64,000 bases of DNA from Ktedonospora formicarum (GTDB lineage: Bacteria; Chloroflexota; Ktedonobacteria; Ktedonobacterales; Ktedonobacteraceae). Positions 17,695 through 27,170 of this stretch are shown here, one piece after another. The notes beneath the pieces are model-generated. The model saw only the letters and a list, made by a program, of their open reading frames with translations, ran no database searches and was not told where the DNA came from. Within the stretch, counting starts at the first letter, position 1; each line of letters starts with the position of its first letter. The stretch is taken from assembly GCF_016587355.1 (NCBI RefSeq), contig NZ_BNJF01000002.1:806001-870000 (forward strand), given 5' to 3'. The position numbers and the translations under genes are program-made.

Positions 17695-18312
17695 GTTGTC
17701 TAAGCCTTTCTTGAGAGGATAGCTTTCCCTGGAGATATGAGCCTTCCAATATCCAATAAGAGTCTATTACGAGTCTACCTGCCTCTGTCAAAAAAACTGA
17801 AGTACTCACTACTCTATAGCAAGCTATTCATTCGCCTGAGCGCAACCACCTGGGATACTCAAACTCGCATAACACAAGCTCAGCTTGAAGCGGTACCATG
17901 TGGTGGCGAAGCTAGCCGTCTGGTCGGCAGCGTTGGCGAATGCTTTTTAGGGCAGACTAATTTGTTGCCTAACAGATCAGAATACTTTATTGTTGTTGGA
18001 TAACATACCTACTTTTTGCTGGCAGAGAGCACTCACACTACTCAAGAATACTCACTCTTAGCTTCGGATAACGTCGCGGGTCAGGTACATCTCAGTTTCC
18101 ACCACTAACAATTCCTCTTCAAGCCGCACACAATTCATACAATTTATCATCCCCACGGATGAAGTCAATTCATCCATCCGACATCTATACTTTGATCATA
18201 AACAAGCATCGCTTCCCAATACAACGATATACCAGGGATCTCAACCAGGATAGGAAGCGGGCACAAAGATTCAGACAAACACAACAGGGTTTTCAGAAAA
18301 GAGAGAAAGAGC
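17695..18312. other. Intergenic region, divergent promoters
   Basis: About 620 bp between the SDR and dehalogenase-like genes, which point away from each other. Several frames are open but none has protein-like composition together with a ribosome site. No repeat or structured RNA was recognised. Confidence 0.4.
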
Positions 18313-19191
18313 ATGTTAAGCGCAGAATTTCCATATCAAAAGAAACGTCAGCAGATTCTAGGCTTAGAGATGGCATATGTTGACGAGGGCCAGGGCAATC
18401 CTATTATCTTCCTACACGGCAATCCCACTTATTCCTATGTCTGGCGCAATATTCTTCCCTATGTACAAGGATCTGGCAGGATTATCGCGCCAGATCTCAT
18501 CGGTATGGGCGATTCCCAAAAGTTGCCACATAGCGGCCCTGATTCCTATACCTTCATTGAGCATCGCCGCTATCTCGACGCGCTGCTCGAAGCGCTGGAT
18601 ATTCGCGATCAGGTCGTCCTGGTTGGGCATGACTGGGGAGCAGCCCTGGCATTTGATTGGGCTCGTCGACACCCGAAGACCGTACGTGGTATTGCCTATA
18701 TGGAAGCGGTAGCCGAGACATCCACATGGAGCGAGATGCCCGAGATCGCGCGCCAACGTTTCCAGGCCATGCGCTCGCAAGAAGGTGAGCAATTAGTATT
18801 GGAGCACAACGCCTTCATCGAATTTAATCTGCCAAAGACAGTTCTTCGCGCACTGACAGAGGAAGAGATGAGCGCTTATCGTCGCCCCTTCGCCGAATCA
18901 GGGGAAGGACGGCGCCCGACTCTCTCCTGGGCACGTCAACTCCCTATTGAAGGCGAACCAGCAGACGTGACAGAGATTGTCACTACCTCAGCTCAATGGC
19001 TTTCCCACAGCGACGTTCCAAAGTTGCTTATTCAAGCTGTTCCAGGCACAAAAGGTACCGCTCAGGATGCACCTAACCATGCATTCCCCGCACAAACCAA
19101 GGTGAGCGTACGCGGGCACCACACGCCTCAGGAGGATTCCCCCGATGAGATTGGTCAGGCTATCGCGAACTGGCTCCAACAACTAAGCTAA
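18313..19191 (+). CDS. Haloalkane dehalogenase-like alpha/beta hydrolase
   Basis: 292 residues, with the haloalkane dehalogenase (HLD-II, DhaA/LinB) pattern end to end. HGNPTYSYVWRNI carries the halide-binding Asn, VVLVGHDWGAALAFDWARRH has the nucleophile Asp and adjacent halide-binding Trp, IAYMEAV the catalytic Glu position, NAFIEFNLPK and LTEEEMSAYRRPF lie in the cap, and GHHTPQEDSPDEIG has the catalytic His. It should hydrolyse halogenated alkanes or a related substrate to alcohols. The stretch after VPKLLIQAVPG is shorter than in DhaA. Followed 70 bp later by a reductase gene on the same strand. Confidence 0.88.
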   Translation: MLSAEFPYQKKRQQILGLEMAYVDEGQGNPIIFLHGNPTYSYVWRNILPYVQGSGRIIAPDLIGMGDSQKLPHSGPDSYTFIEHRRYLDALLEALDIRDQVVLVGHDWGAALAFDWARRHPKTVRGIAYMEAVAETSTWSEMPEIARQRFQAMRSQEGEQLVLEHNAFIEFNLPKTVLRALTEEEMSAYRRPFAESGEGRRPTLSWARQLPIEGEPADVTEIVTTSAQWLSHSDVPKLLIQAVPGTKGTAQDAPNHAFPAQTKVSVRGHHTPQEDSPDEIGQAIANWLQQLS

Positions 19192-19262
19192 CGCTTGTTA
19201 TGAACACACATTTATTATCAAAACCCTTTTCATAGAATCATATCAATTCAAGGAGAATTTTC

Positions 19263-19805
19263 ATGAAAACCATTCTTTGGGCCACTTTAACCGCGAACGG
19301 AAACTACGCACAGTCTAGCCCCGAGCATCCACCCAAGCCAGAAACACTCGCCGATTTCGCGGCTCAAGCTAGTGCTGCTGGTAACTTCATCGTTGGACGG
19401 CGAACATTTGAGGGTATGCAACAGGACGCAAGCCGCGTGGCTCAGTCAGGACAGGCAAGCGGTGAAAATCCCTTTGCCAATTTGAACATTGTTGTCCTCT
19501 CACAGACCGTCAAAGACGTTCCCGGCGTCAAGGTTGTGAGCACGCCTCAAGAAGCCCTGGACTACCTGCAAGCAAAGGGCCATACAACAGCTCTTCTTTC
19601 TGGGGGCGCTGATCTACATAATACCTTTCTAAGCCAAGGGCTCGTTAACGAGGCTATCTTCAATATCGCGCCCGTGATGGAGGGGAAGGGCTACAATCTC
19701 TTGTTGGACCAGGAACACTACCAGTATAAGGATGTACAACTGCTGGATTGTAAGCCCCTTGGCAACGGCGTTGTGCAACTGCATTATGCGCTCAGCCATG
19801 AATAA
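19263..19805 (+). CDS. Dihydrofolate reductase-fold protein (RibD C-terminal family)
   Basis: 180 residues with a strong AAGGAGA before the ATG. The start MKTILWATLTANGNYA, then AGNFIVGRRTFEGM, LNIVVLSQTVKD, ALLSGGADLHNTFLSQGLVNE and the IAPVMEGKGYNLL stretch match the RibD C-terminal/DHFR-like family (YwjB/YyaP-type). Such proteins are NADPH-dependent reductases of uncertain substrate; true DHFR motifs for folate are absent. It lies 70 bp after the dehalogenase-like gene on the same strand and may be co-transcribed. Confidence 0.8.
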   Translation: MKTILWATLTANGNYAQSSPEHPPKPETLADFAAQASAAGNFIVGRRTFEGMQQDASRVAQSGQASGENPFANLNIVVLSQTVKDVPGVKVVSTPQEALDYLQAKGHTTALLSGGADLHNTFLSQGLVNEAIFNIAPVMEGKGYNLLLDQEHYQYKDVQLLDCKPLGNGVVQLHYALSHE

Positions 19806-19848
19806 GGCCGTCAAGGCAAATATTAAGAAGTGCCATTAACGATCCGGT

Positions 19849-21600
19849 TTAAAGCGCGGGGTCGCTACAACGTAGCGCCTCGCGCCATTGGTCTACTGTG
19901 ATGAGGCGAGGAAGGTATGGATTTCGCTGGCGCAGGCGGATAGAGAGTGCCGCGCTGGCAGGCGCACGCAAACCCGTTGCCTTTAAAGCCCTTTCTTCGC
20001 TAAATAATTCTCCAGGTGTACCGTTAAACACTACCTGTCCGTCGCGGAAGGCAATTGCTCGTTGGCAATATTCGGCGACCAATGTCATATCATGCGTGAT
20101 GACAAGAATGGTCTTACCCTGCTCCTGAAGCGTGCGAAGCAAACGCATGATGCTACTGACCGAGCGGAAATCCTGCCCGGTAGTTGGTTCATCAACAATA
20201 AGGATCTCAGGTCCCATTGCCAGCACAGCGGCGACCGCCAGGCGTTGGCGCTGTCCCTTGCTGAGGAAGAGGGGATCTTCATCGGCATACTGCGCGAGGT
20301 CGACAGCTTCCAACGTGTCCTTGACAACTTCCCGACGCTGGCCCCCTGGCATCCCCACGTTCTTCAGGCCATATTCGATTTCGTCGCTCACTGTGCGACA
20401 GAATAGTTGATGGTCGGGATTCTGGAAAACATAGCCAACGTGTGCCGGAAGTTCACTTCGCGCTCGCCTCCGCGCTAGATCCTTTCCTAATACCTCCACT
20501 CGCCCTCCGCTGGTGCGGTAAATGCCTGCCAATATCTTCGCGAAGGTGGTCTTCCCGCTGCCGTTGGGACCTAATAGCGCCAGCATTTCTCCGCGCCTTA
20601 AGCTCATATCAATCCCCTTAAGAGCCAGCGTACCATCTCCATAACGATACTCAACACCCTTCGCGCTGACAACTGGCTCTTCAGGCGCTCTCAGTACTGG
20701 TGTGGAAAGCTCGCTGGAAGCTGTCAGCAGCGGGGTATATACCTCCTCAGCTTCATCAAGCGTGAGAGGCAAATGTCCTTCGATGGTGCGACCACTCTGC
20801 CAGGAGAGGCGCGTAAGCTCGCCAACGGAAGCACCACACTGCTCCAAAACATCCCTATACGAGTAGAACTCGGTAGGCGGGGCAACCAGTTCCACTCTCC
20901 CTTCGTGTAACAGGGCAATCCGATCACAGAAGGCACTCAGAATTTCAGGGTCTTGCTCTACCAGGATGACTGTAATCTGGTAATCATGCCTCAGACGGGC
21001 AATGGTCTCAATAACCTCGCGCTTGCCAACTGGATCAAGGTCACTTGTAGGCTCGTCCAGGATAAGGACTTGGGGGCGCATGGCGAGAAAGGCTGCGATG
21101 GCTACGCGCTGCTTCTGACCTCCCGATAAGTCCGCCGGATGTGTATAAATAGCGCCATGCCAGAGGTGCTCCAATCCAACCCAGGAAAGGGCCGCGCGTG
21201 CCCGCTCAACAATTTCGTCATTCGGCACACCCTGAATCTGCAAGCCAATGCCCAGTTCATGTAGCAGGCTCATGCGGAGAAACTGGTTCTCCGGGTCCTG
21301 CATAATCATGCCAACTTTGTGGCTACTGGTAGTTTGCTCTGTAATTGGCTCTCCTAGCAGTTGAAGGGTGCCACGAAAATAAGCACGCAACTGCTCACTA
21401 CTCAGGCGAGCGCTATAGGGTAGGATGCCCATCAAGAGGCGGCAAAGGGTTGTTTTCCCCGCGCCACTTGGACCTGTAATGCCAAAACATTCCCCTGGCT
21501 GAATTTGCAATGTGATATCCCGCAACGTCCACGGATGTGCCTTCTCGCCATAATGCGGATAGCGCCACCACAAGCCAGAGATAGAGAGCGCACTGATCAT
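19849..21600 (-). CDS. ECF transporter ATPase, fused EcfA-EcfA' (two ABC domains)
   Basis: 583 residues with two complete ABC domains. Domain 1: Walker A GPSGAGKTTLC, Q-loop MIMQDPENQFL, signature LSGGQKQR, Walker B VLILDEPTSDLD. Domain 2: GPNGSGKTTFAK, YVFQNPDHQLF, signature LSKGQRQR, ILIVDEPTTGQD. The Q-loops QDPENQ and QNPDHQ are typical of energy-coupling factor ATPases. It powers a vitamin or metal importer together with the EcfT protein encoded 150 bp upstream. A single polypeptide replaces the usual EcfA1/EcfA2 pair. No S component is encoded nearby. Confidence 0.9.
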   Translation of the reverse strand: MISALSISGLWWRYPHYGEKAHPWTLRDITLQIQPGECFGITGPSGAGKTTLCRLLMGILPYSARLSSEQLRAYFRGTLQLLGEPITEQTTSSHKVGMIMQDPENQFLRMSLLHELGIGLQIQGVPNDEIVERARAALSWVGLEHLWHGAIYTHPADLSGGQKQRVAIAAFLAMRPQVLILDEPTSDLDPVGKREVIETIARLRHDYQITVILVEQDPEILSAFCDRIALLHEGRVELVAPPTEFYSYRDVLEQCGASVGELTRLSWQSGRTIEGHLPLTLDEAEEVYTPLLTASSELSTPVLRAPEEPVVSAKGVEYRYGDGTLALKGIDMSLRRGEMLALLGPNGSGKTTFAKILAGIYRTSGGRVEVLGKDLARRRARSELPAHVGYVFQNPDHQLFCRTVSDEIEYGLKNVGMPGGQRREVVKDTLEAVDLAQYADEDPLFLSKGQRQRLAVAAVLAMGPEILIVDEPTTGQDFRSVSSIMRLLRTLQEQGKTILVITHDMTLVAEYCQRAIAFRDGQVVFNGTPGELFSEERALKATGLRAPASAALSIRLRQRNPYLPRLITVDQWREALRCSDPAL

Positions 21601-21753
21601 ATCGCCTTTCTCACTTTCATAAGCACTTCCGCGCTAAACGCCATAGGGTTTAGCATAAGATCTTCACCACTCGAAACCCTACAACAAAACTCTGAAGGCC
21701 TGAACCCTCCATATGGAGACGCAGAACTTCAGTCTGCGCCGAGCCACAATCCA

Positions 21754-22824
21754 TCAGAGCAGGTCCGTTAGATTGACGTGTGGACCAAAAGAAAGGTAGA
21801 GCAGCACCACACAGAAGATGAGCGCAGCCCAATCCCACCAACGCCACGCCTGCGTCTCATAGAAGTCCGCGCTCCCCTGACTCACTCTGTAGCCACGCGC
21901 CATCAGAGCATCACCCATCTCACCTGAACGGCGAATCATGACCGCGATCAAGGGAACCGAGATGCTTGCCAGATCGCGCAACTGGCGGATAAAGTCGCGT
22001 GGACGCGAGTTTACAGCCCGCGCAACCTGTGCCTGGTGAATGGTCTGGTAGTCCACCAGAGCAAGATCCAGAGCTCGAAAGACAGTGCTGATAAAGAAGA
22101 TAACTGGCTGTGGTACACGCAATTGACGGAACGCGCCAATCAATTCGGCGTCGCGACTGGAGACAACAAGGGCAACTGTGGAGAATATGAGGCCCGAATA
22201 GCCAATGACCTTGGTGATCGCGATATACAATCCGCGATCACTAACAACTAGCGTCAAGGGATGAAAGAAGGGGAGTTGGGCCAGGGTCCAGCCCGGTAGC
22301 GTCCAGAGGCGCGAACCAACAAAGGCTACTAGCGTAGCAAGCACGATGCCGAGCAATAGCTTACGCGTCCATAAGAAGTAACCCAGCACCAGAACCAACC
22401 AGAGGCCCAACCAGACCGAGAGCCCCAGATCAATATGCCCCGCGTAAACCTGCGTTTGTAACAGGATAACACGCCCAGGGACAGCATTAAAAATAATCCA
22501 GGTTGAGAAAAGGCTAATCAGGGTGGGGATAGTCAACAAGATATACACTTGAGCCACGCGCGCATGCATCCCGCTACCCAGAAATAGTCCTAGTGCCAGC
22601 AGGCTCAGTAGGGCAGCACCAAGTGGATCGGGATGTGCGACATCTATTGAGCGAAGCTGAACAATGGAGATACAGGCCACCAACACAAAGCGAATCAGCA
22701 GGTGTAACTGGGCAAACGGAGCATCAATACGCCGCGAAAAGAGAAATGAACGTACATAGCGCCGCCCCGGTGGCACTTCCAAAAAAGCTGGGACCGGTGC
22801 GTCGAGACTCTTGCTACCCTTCAC
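21754..22824 (-). CDS. ECF transporter transmembrane component EcfT
   Basis: 356 residues with about six to eight membrane helices, from a GTG at 22824 behind AAGGAG. Near the C-terminus are the two coupling helices with Ala-Arg-Gly type signatures: QVARAVNSRPRDFIRQL and MGDALMARGYRVSQ. It anchors the S component and transmits ATP hydrolysis. It is placed after the queuosine/folE genes on the same strand. Transport of a queuosine-type precursor is possible by context, but cobalt, B12 or thiamine cannot be excluded because no specificity subunit is present. Confidence 0.88.
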   Translation of the reverse strand: MKGSKSLDAPVPAFLEVPPGRRYVRSFLFSRRIDAPFAQLHLLIRFVLVACISIVQLRSIDVAHPDPLGAALLSLLALGLFLGSGMHARVAQVYILLTIPTLISLFSTWIIFNAVPGRVILLQTQVYAGHIDLGLSVWLGLWLVLVLGYFLWTRKLLLGIVLATLVAFVGSRLWTLPGWTLAQLPFFHPLTLVVSDRGLYIAITKVIGYSGLIFSTVALVVSSRDAELIGAFRQLRVPQPVIFFISTVFRALDLALVDYQTIHQAQVARAVNSRPRDFIRQLRDLASISVPLIAVMIRRSGEMGDALMARGYRVSQGSADFYETQAWRWWDWAALIFCVVLLYLSFGPHVNLTDLL

Positions 22825-23149
22825 AAGTCTTCTCTCCTTCTCATAATAATAATGCCGGATCTATGATCTTTTACACACCAGCCAGTATAGTTTATTTACG
22901 CCGAACCTTCATGATTTTAGGAGCTACTCTTTATCCGAACGCCTGAGCGAATAAATGCTAGCTATGACTAGTGGTATTGGTTTTTCATGATATCATTTTT
23001 AGCGCATAACATGTATTTTGAGCATTAAGATGGCGCAGGCCAAAGCGCTGCGCCTATATATTGTGGTGGATATCTGCTCCTGTTTTCAGACCTCAGGTGT
23101 TCTTAATCTGATTACCTCTTACGTCAATCTGCATTATCATCTCGATAGT
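22825..23149. other. Intergenic region between folE and ecfT
   Basis: About 325 bp, AT-rich. No ORF with protein-like composition, no S-component gene and no riboswitch core were recognised. Confidence 0.4.
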
Positions 23150-23785
23150 CTACTCAATCAGGCGAAGAAACTCCATGCGAGCCTCGTTTTCGGTGCGGAA
23201 GACGCCGCGCATGACAGAGGAAGTCATCTTGCCGGGCGTGCGGATTCCGCGGGCGGTCATACACATATGCTCGCCTTTTAGAACGACTGCAACATCAGGT
23301 GTCCCCGTTATGCGCGTAATCTCATCAGCGATCTGCTGCCCCAAGCGCTCCTGAATTTGCAACTGATGCGCGAACTGATGCGCGATCCGCGCGAACTTAG
23401 AGAGGCCCAACACATGCTCACCCGCGATATATCCAATGGCGACATCGCACCAGAAAGGCATCAGATGGTGCTCACACATGCTAAAAACTCGCATTCCTGA
23501 GACACAGACCATTTGATCTGTCTCAGCTGACGAGAAGCAGGTATCAGTAATGCCAGGGTCATATTCGACGAACTCACGCCAGGAATCAGCCCAACGTCTC
23601 GGCGTATCGCGTAAGCCTTCGCGGTCCGGGTCCTCGCCGATGGCGACGAGCAGTTCGCGCCCTAGCTTGAGCAGTTGTGGGTAATCAACCTCGCGCCCAA
23701 TGGAGAAGGGTAGAGTCCCTATTGGATGGGGTTCATCGGCACCATTTAAGCCATTCTGTCGCACTTTGTCCCTCTGGATTGTCAT
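23150..23785 (-). CDS. folE: GTP cyclohydrolase I
   Basis: 211 residues. It converts GTP to 7,8-dihydroneopterin triphosphate, the first step of both folate and queuosine synthesis. Conserved blocks: LREGLRDTPRRWADSW-like GLRDTPRRWADSWREF, FSMCEHHLMPFWCDVAIGYI with zinc ligands Cys and His, VLGLSKFARIAHQFAHQLQIQERLGQQIAD, and MCMTARGIRTPGKMTSS with the second zinc Cys. Its position after queE-queD-queC-queF on the same strand suggests a dedicated supply of dihydroneopterin triphosphate to the preQ0 pathway. It begins 260 bp after the queE stop, so it may have its own promoter. Confidence 0.95.
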   Translation of the reverse strand: MTIQRDKVRQNGLNGADEPHPIGTLPFSIGREVDYPQLLKLGRELLVAIGEDPDREGLRDTPRRWADSWREFVEYDPGITDTCFSSAETDQMVCVSGMRVFSMCEHHLMPFWCDVAIGYIAGEHVLGLSKFARIAHQFAHQLQIQERLGQQIADEITRITGTPDVAVVLKGEHMCMTARGIRTPGKMTSSVMRGVFRTENEARMEFLRLIE

Positions 23786-24044
23786 AGTTGTCCCTCGCTT
23801 TGTTCCTTGTGCAAATCACATTTTGTGGTTCCAGGTTCTCACTTAGCTTACGCTTCTGGCCCCAAACCTGAAGGCTAAGATCTTATGCGAAAACCAACGT
23901 CGCTATCGCGCCTCGTACGCACTCCCTACGCGACCATCTGAGTGTGGAGCGCTAATTGCCGCAAAGGCAGCGCCGTGCCCTCGAATGAGGGTTGATGTTC
24001 GTAGCAAGAAAAACGCACTCAGGTTTCGCATAAGGAATATGTGT

Positions 24045-24833
24045 TTAGACGCCGCGTTTATTCCCCCATAACAGTGTATGTAACTGCGGCAAGATAGTAA
24101 CCTCGAACCATTGGTCATCAACCACGCGCTGGATCAACCAGTCCATACGCCCCAGGATACCTTGAATATCAATGCTATCTGCCAGATGCGGTGGTGTATG
24201 GTTGCCTGCTTGCAGGTAAAGAGGGATCTCTGGATAGCGGTCCGCGACCCCGTGCGCGTACTGATAGTCCTCCTCATCAAAGATGACAATCTTCAGGCAG
24301 ATGTTCGGCGTTTTGCCATCCTTACTCTGGCGTGCATACTGAATACAGCGCTCCAGGCGCTCCCAGTTGGTAGGATGCGGATTGCGCATGCCTGGTGCCT
24401 TAGGCGAAAGGGTGAGATAATCCAGCTTGGCGAACCAGGGCTGCGCGATACTCCCCTGTGTCTCGATAGCGAAGGTATAGCCTTCGGCATGGCCCAGGTC
24501 AAGCAACTCCTCCAAGGGCTGCATAGCGGGATTACCGCCAGAGAGCGTCACCAGAATGGGTCGATCTTGCGAGAGCTGTCTCACCTCATTGAGAACTTCC
24601 TGCGCCGTCATCGGTTTCCACTCCTCACGGTGCTCAGGAAGGACGGCATAGAGCGTGTCACAGCGCTGGCAGCGATAATCACAGCCACCTGTGCGCACGA
24701 AGACGGTTGGCCTTCCAATCAATGCTCCCTCTCCCTGAATGGTCGGTCCAAAACATTCAGAGATAGCAATCTTCTTAGGTGCCTGGGGCAGGGAAACCCG
24801 CTCAGAGCGGTTGGTTTCGCTTATTATGCTCAT
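24045..24833 (-). CDS. queE: 7-carboxy-7-deazaguanine synthase
   Basis: 262 residues. Radical-SAM enzyme that turns 6-carboxytetrahydropterin into 7-carboxy-7-deazaguanine. The QueE start ECFGPTIQGEGALIGRPTVF is followed by the iron-sulfur motif GGCDYRCQRCDTLY with its C-x3-C-x2-C spacing, then VTLSGGNPAMQP and FAIETQGSI. It starts 6 bp after the queD stop with GGAG inside that gene's end, so the two are translationally coupled. Confidence 0.95.
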   Translation of the reverse strand: MSIISETNRSERVSLPQAPKKIAISECFGPTIQGEGALIGRPTVFVRTGGCDYRCQRCDTLYAVLPEHREEWKPMTAQEVLNEVRQLSQDRPILVTLSGGNPAMQPLEELLDLGHAEGYTFAIETQGSIAQPWFAKLDYLTLSPKAPGMRNPHPTNWERLERCIQYARQSKDGKTPNICLKIVIFDEEDYQYAHGVADRYPEIPLYLQAGNHTPPHLADSIDIQGILGRMDWLIQRVVDDQWFEVTILPQLHTLLWGNKRGV

Positions 24834-24839
24834 ATACGC

Positions 24840-25295
24840 CTACTCCAATCCGCGCTCCGCGCGCGTGATCTCGGCATACCCCTTCGCTGTCTCCCAGAGG
24901 CGCACGCGATAGAGTAGCTCTTCGTGGAGACCTCCACTGACCAGCGCGTCCCAGATCCAGTGGACAAGATTCTCGGCAGTCGTGCGGATGCCAGTCAGAG
25001 CGTTGAGGTCGTTATGGTCCATCCCACCCTTCTCGATTGGTCCGGCTCCAGGGCCACGTGGAACCGCGTCCGAAAGGTTATCAATGATGCAGCGATTGAC
25101 GATATCCTTGAGATCCTCAAAGTCCATCACCATACCATCACTGGATTCGCCGGGTGCCTCAATAATAGGTCCCCGCAATGTTACTTCCAGGCGATACGAG
25201 TGTCCATGTGGGCGCCGACACTTCCCTCGATGATTGGGCAGATGATGCGAGGCCTCAAATGAGAACTCGCGATTCACAAGCGCATACCTTGGCAT
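24840..25295 (-). CDS. queD: 6-carboxytetrahydropterin synthase
   Basis: 151 residues, PTPS/QueD fold. Zinc ligands are in FSFEASHHLPNHRGKCRRPHGHSY (three His); the active-site Cys is in GKCRRPHG and the catalytic Asp/His/Glu set lies in DHNDLNALTG and later. VMDFEDLKDIVNRCIID is the usual helix. It converts dihydroneopterin triphosphate, made by FolE, into 6-carboxytetrahydropterin. AAGGAG lies 9 nt before the ATG. It is downstream of queC by 80 bp and coupled to queE. Confidence 0.95.
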   Translation of the reverse strand: MPRYALVNREFSFEASHHLPNHRGKCRRPHGHSYRLEVTLRGPIIEAPGESSDGMVMDFEDLKDIVNRCIIDNLSDAVPRGPGAGPIEKGGMDHNDLNALTGIRTTAENLVHWIWDALVSGGLHEELLYRVRLWETAKGYAEITRAERGLE

Positions 25296-25376
25296 TCATG
25301 TTCTCCTTCTCGATCTGCGTTCGGGAACGCTGGAGACGACAGACTCCACATTCCTCTCATCGCGTTGCTTCATCTT

Positions 25377-26135
25377 CTAAGCGCGCTTGCCCGGAATATG
25401 GAGAAACTGCTCAGGATCGTTGGCATACTCAGTAGGATCTTCAACCCCCGCGTGTCTGAAAGCTTCGTAGCGCTCAACACAGGTACCACAATGCCCGCAA
25501 TGCTTGTCACCGTAACCTTCGTTACCGCCCTCGTAGCAGCTCCACGTCAATTCAAACCGAACACCCAGGCTGTCTCCCAGGCGCGCAATCTGTGCCTTTG
25601 AGAAGCGCATAAAAGGCACCTCTACCGTGACTTGATCTGAGTCCATCGCGCGGGCAAGCATGGTGTTGAAGGCATCCACGAAATCCTGGCGACAATCAGG
25701 ATACTGTGAGTAATCGCCATAGTGAGCGGCATAGGCTACGACGCGCGCGTTCTCGTTCCAGGCCACAGTCGCCGCCTGGAGCAACATATTTGGATTGCGG
25801 TACGGCACAACGGTAGCCTTCATGCTATCATCGGTATAATGTCCATGCGGCATATGCTGCTCAGAATTGAGGAGCGCCGAACTGGAGTTGGGCGAGAGAT
25901 GCGCGATTGGCAGAGCCACGACCTGGTGCTGGATATCCAATTCGCTATAGCGCTCACGCAGCGCGCTTATATAGCGCTCGGCATATGTGAGCTCTTTGAC
26001 GTGCTTCTGCCCATAGTTGAAGGAGATGAGGTGCAGATCAAAGCCTGCCGCCGCATAATAGTGGGATAGCACGCAGCTATCCATGCCGCCGCTCACAATG
26101 AGGACCGCGCGCTCCCCGCGCCGCTTTGTAGTCAT
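25377..26135 (-). CDS. queC: 7-cyano-7-deazaguanine synthase
   Basis: About 252 residues from the ATG at 26135, which has GGAG 9 nt upstream; an in-frame ATG at 26150 lacks one. PP-loop ATPase: VLIVSGGMDSCVLSHYY at the N-terminus, SFNYGQKHVKEL, YRNPNMLLQAATVAW, and a C-terminal zinc site SCYEGG...HCGHCGTCVER with four Cys. It makes preQ0 from 7-carboxy-7-deazaguanine, ammonia and ATP. It sits between queF and queD on the same strand. Confidence 0.95.
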   Translation of the reverse strand: MTTKRRGERAVLIVSGGMDSCVLSHYYAAAGFDLHLISFNYGQKHVKELTYAERYISALRERYSELDIQHQVVALPIAHLSPNSSSALLNSEQHMPHGHYTDDSMKATVVPYRNPNMLLQAATVAWNENARVVAYAAHYGDYSQYPDCRQDFVDAFNTMLARAMDSDQVTVEVPFMRFSKAQIARLGDSLGVRFELTWSCYEGGNEGYGDKHCGHCGTCVERYEAFRHAGVEDPTEYANDPEQFLHIPGKRA

Positions 26136-26189
26136 GTACATATACTCCATTTCAGAGAATAGTCTACTCTACTGCTCTTCGGATAGGAA

Positions 26190-26633
26190 CTAGAGAGACT
26201 GCTGATAACGCCGGTATTCGGGGCGCTGGCCCTCATATCCTGGCTCAACATGTTCGGTGAAGACAATGGTCTTAATATTGCCGCGCACCGTGAAGTCACC
26301 CACAACGCGCATCCAGCGCGGCGAAAGCAGTGTTACCAGGTCGTTGAGAATCACATTGATTGACGACTCATGACTGATCTGCCGGTTACGATAACTATTG
26401 ATATATAGTTTCAAGCTTTTCAATTCAACCACCGAAGGACCAGGCACATAGTCAATCACGATGGTCGCGAAGTCGGGAAAGCCCGAACGCGGACAGAGAC
26501 ATGTAAATTCTGGAATCTCAAAATGGACAACGTAGTTGCTCTCAGGATGTGGATTAGGCCAGGGCTCCAGGCGATTCTCTTCAATCTCTTCAAAGCCATA
26601 TCGTCCAGGGACGCGCTGCTGCTCATTCTCCAT
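26190..26633 (-). CDS. queF: NADPH-dependent 7-cyano-7-deazaguanine reductase, short (unimodular) type
   Basis: 147 residues, the length of the unimodular YkvM-type QueF. It reduces preQ0 to preQ1. The thioimide-forming Cys is in EFTCLCPRSGFPDFA, the QueF motif is VELKSLKLYINSYRNR with its E-x-K-S-x-K-x-Y pattern, and ISHESSIN follows. AAGGAG lies 10 nt before the ATG. It is the first gene of the queF-queC-queD-queE run; no preQ1 riboswitch was recognised in the 5' leader. Confidence 0.95.
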   Translation of the reverse strand: MENEQQRVPGRYGFEEIEENRLEPWPNPHPESNYVVHFEIPEFTCLCPRSGFPDFATIVIDYVPGPSVVELKSLKLYINSYRNRQISHESSINVILNDLVTLLSPRWMRVVGDFTVRGNIKTIVFTEHVEPGYEGQRPEYRRYQQSL

Positions 26634-27170
26634 CGCACCAAATCTCCTTAACTCACAATTGCTTCAATGTACATAAAATAATGCCTATTAAGGAATAGAG
26701 GGAATACCTACAGCATGCCAATGGCTCTGTGGAAACCTGGACGGATGTTGTGCAAGAGTTGGAGACTCAACACTCGTACACCTGTAGGTATTACCAACGC
26801 GAACGCTCACGTCCACGCTATCTATCTCTTCCTAAAAGTACCATGAGGGGACGCCCTAATAGCCCCTTTTTCAGCGGAAGCGCGCGCCATGATTCAAGGT
26901 CGTTTGTCGGCTGATGCATTTTCATTTTGGACGGGCGTCCAAAAAACATACGAGGTCTATGAACCCACAATCCACGCTCACTGTAAGATACCGCATCACA
27001 TTATAACATAAGGGGGTATGGTGGCAGGCGCATCCAAGCCTTGCACCACTTTCATAACTCGATTTGATGCGAGGACTTCCTATTTCACCAATTGACCGCG
27101 AAATCTCTAGTATGGCTGACTTTGAGCATAGGTCAACCCTGGACGATTTTACAATCCGTCACCCTGGTTA
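26634..27170. other. Intergenic region upstream of queF
   Basis: About 540 bp between queF and the 4-TM protein gene. It holds only short unsupported frames; a weak GGGG/CCCCTTTTT stem near 26845-26875 is the only structured element seen. Confidence 0.35.

Noticed and set aside
17737..18003. 88-codon frame in the SDR-dehalogenase gap
   Set aside because: No ribosome site, low-quality composition and no recognisable motif.
26640..26720. preQ1 riboswitch upstream of queF
   Set aside because: The expected short stem with a C-rich loop and A-rich tail could not be found in the leader.
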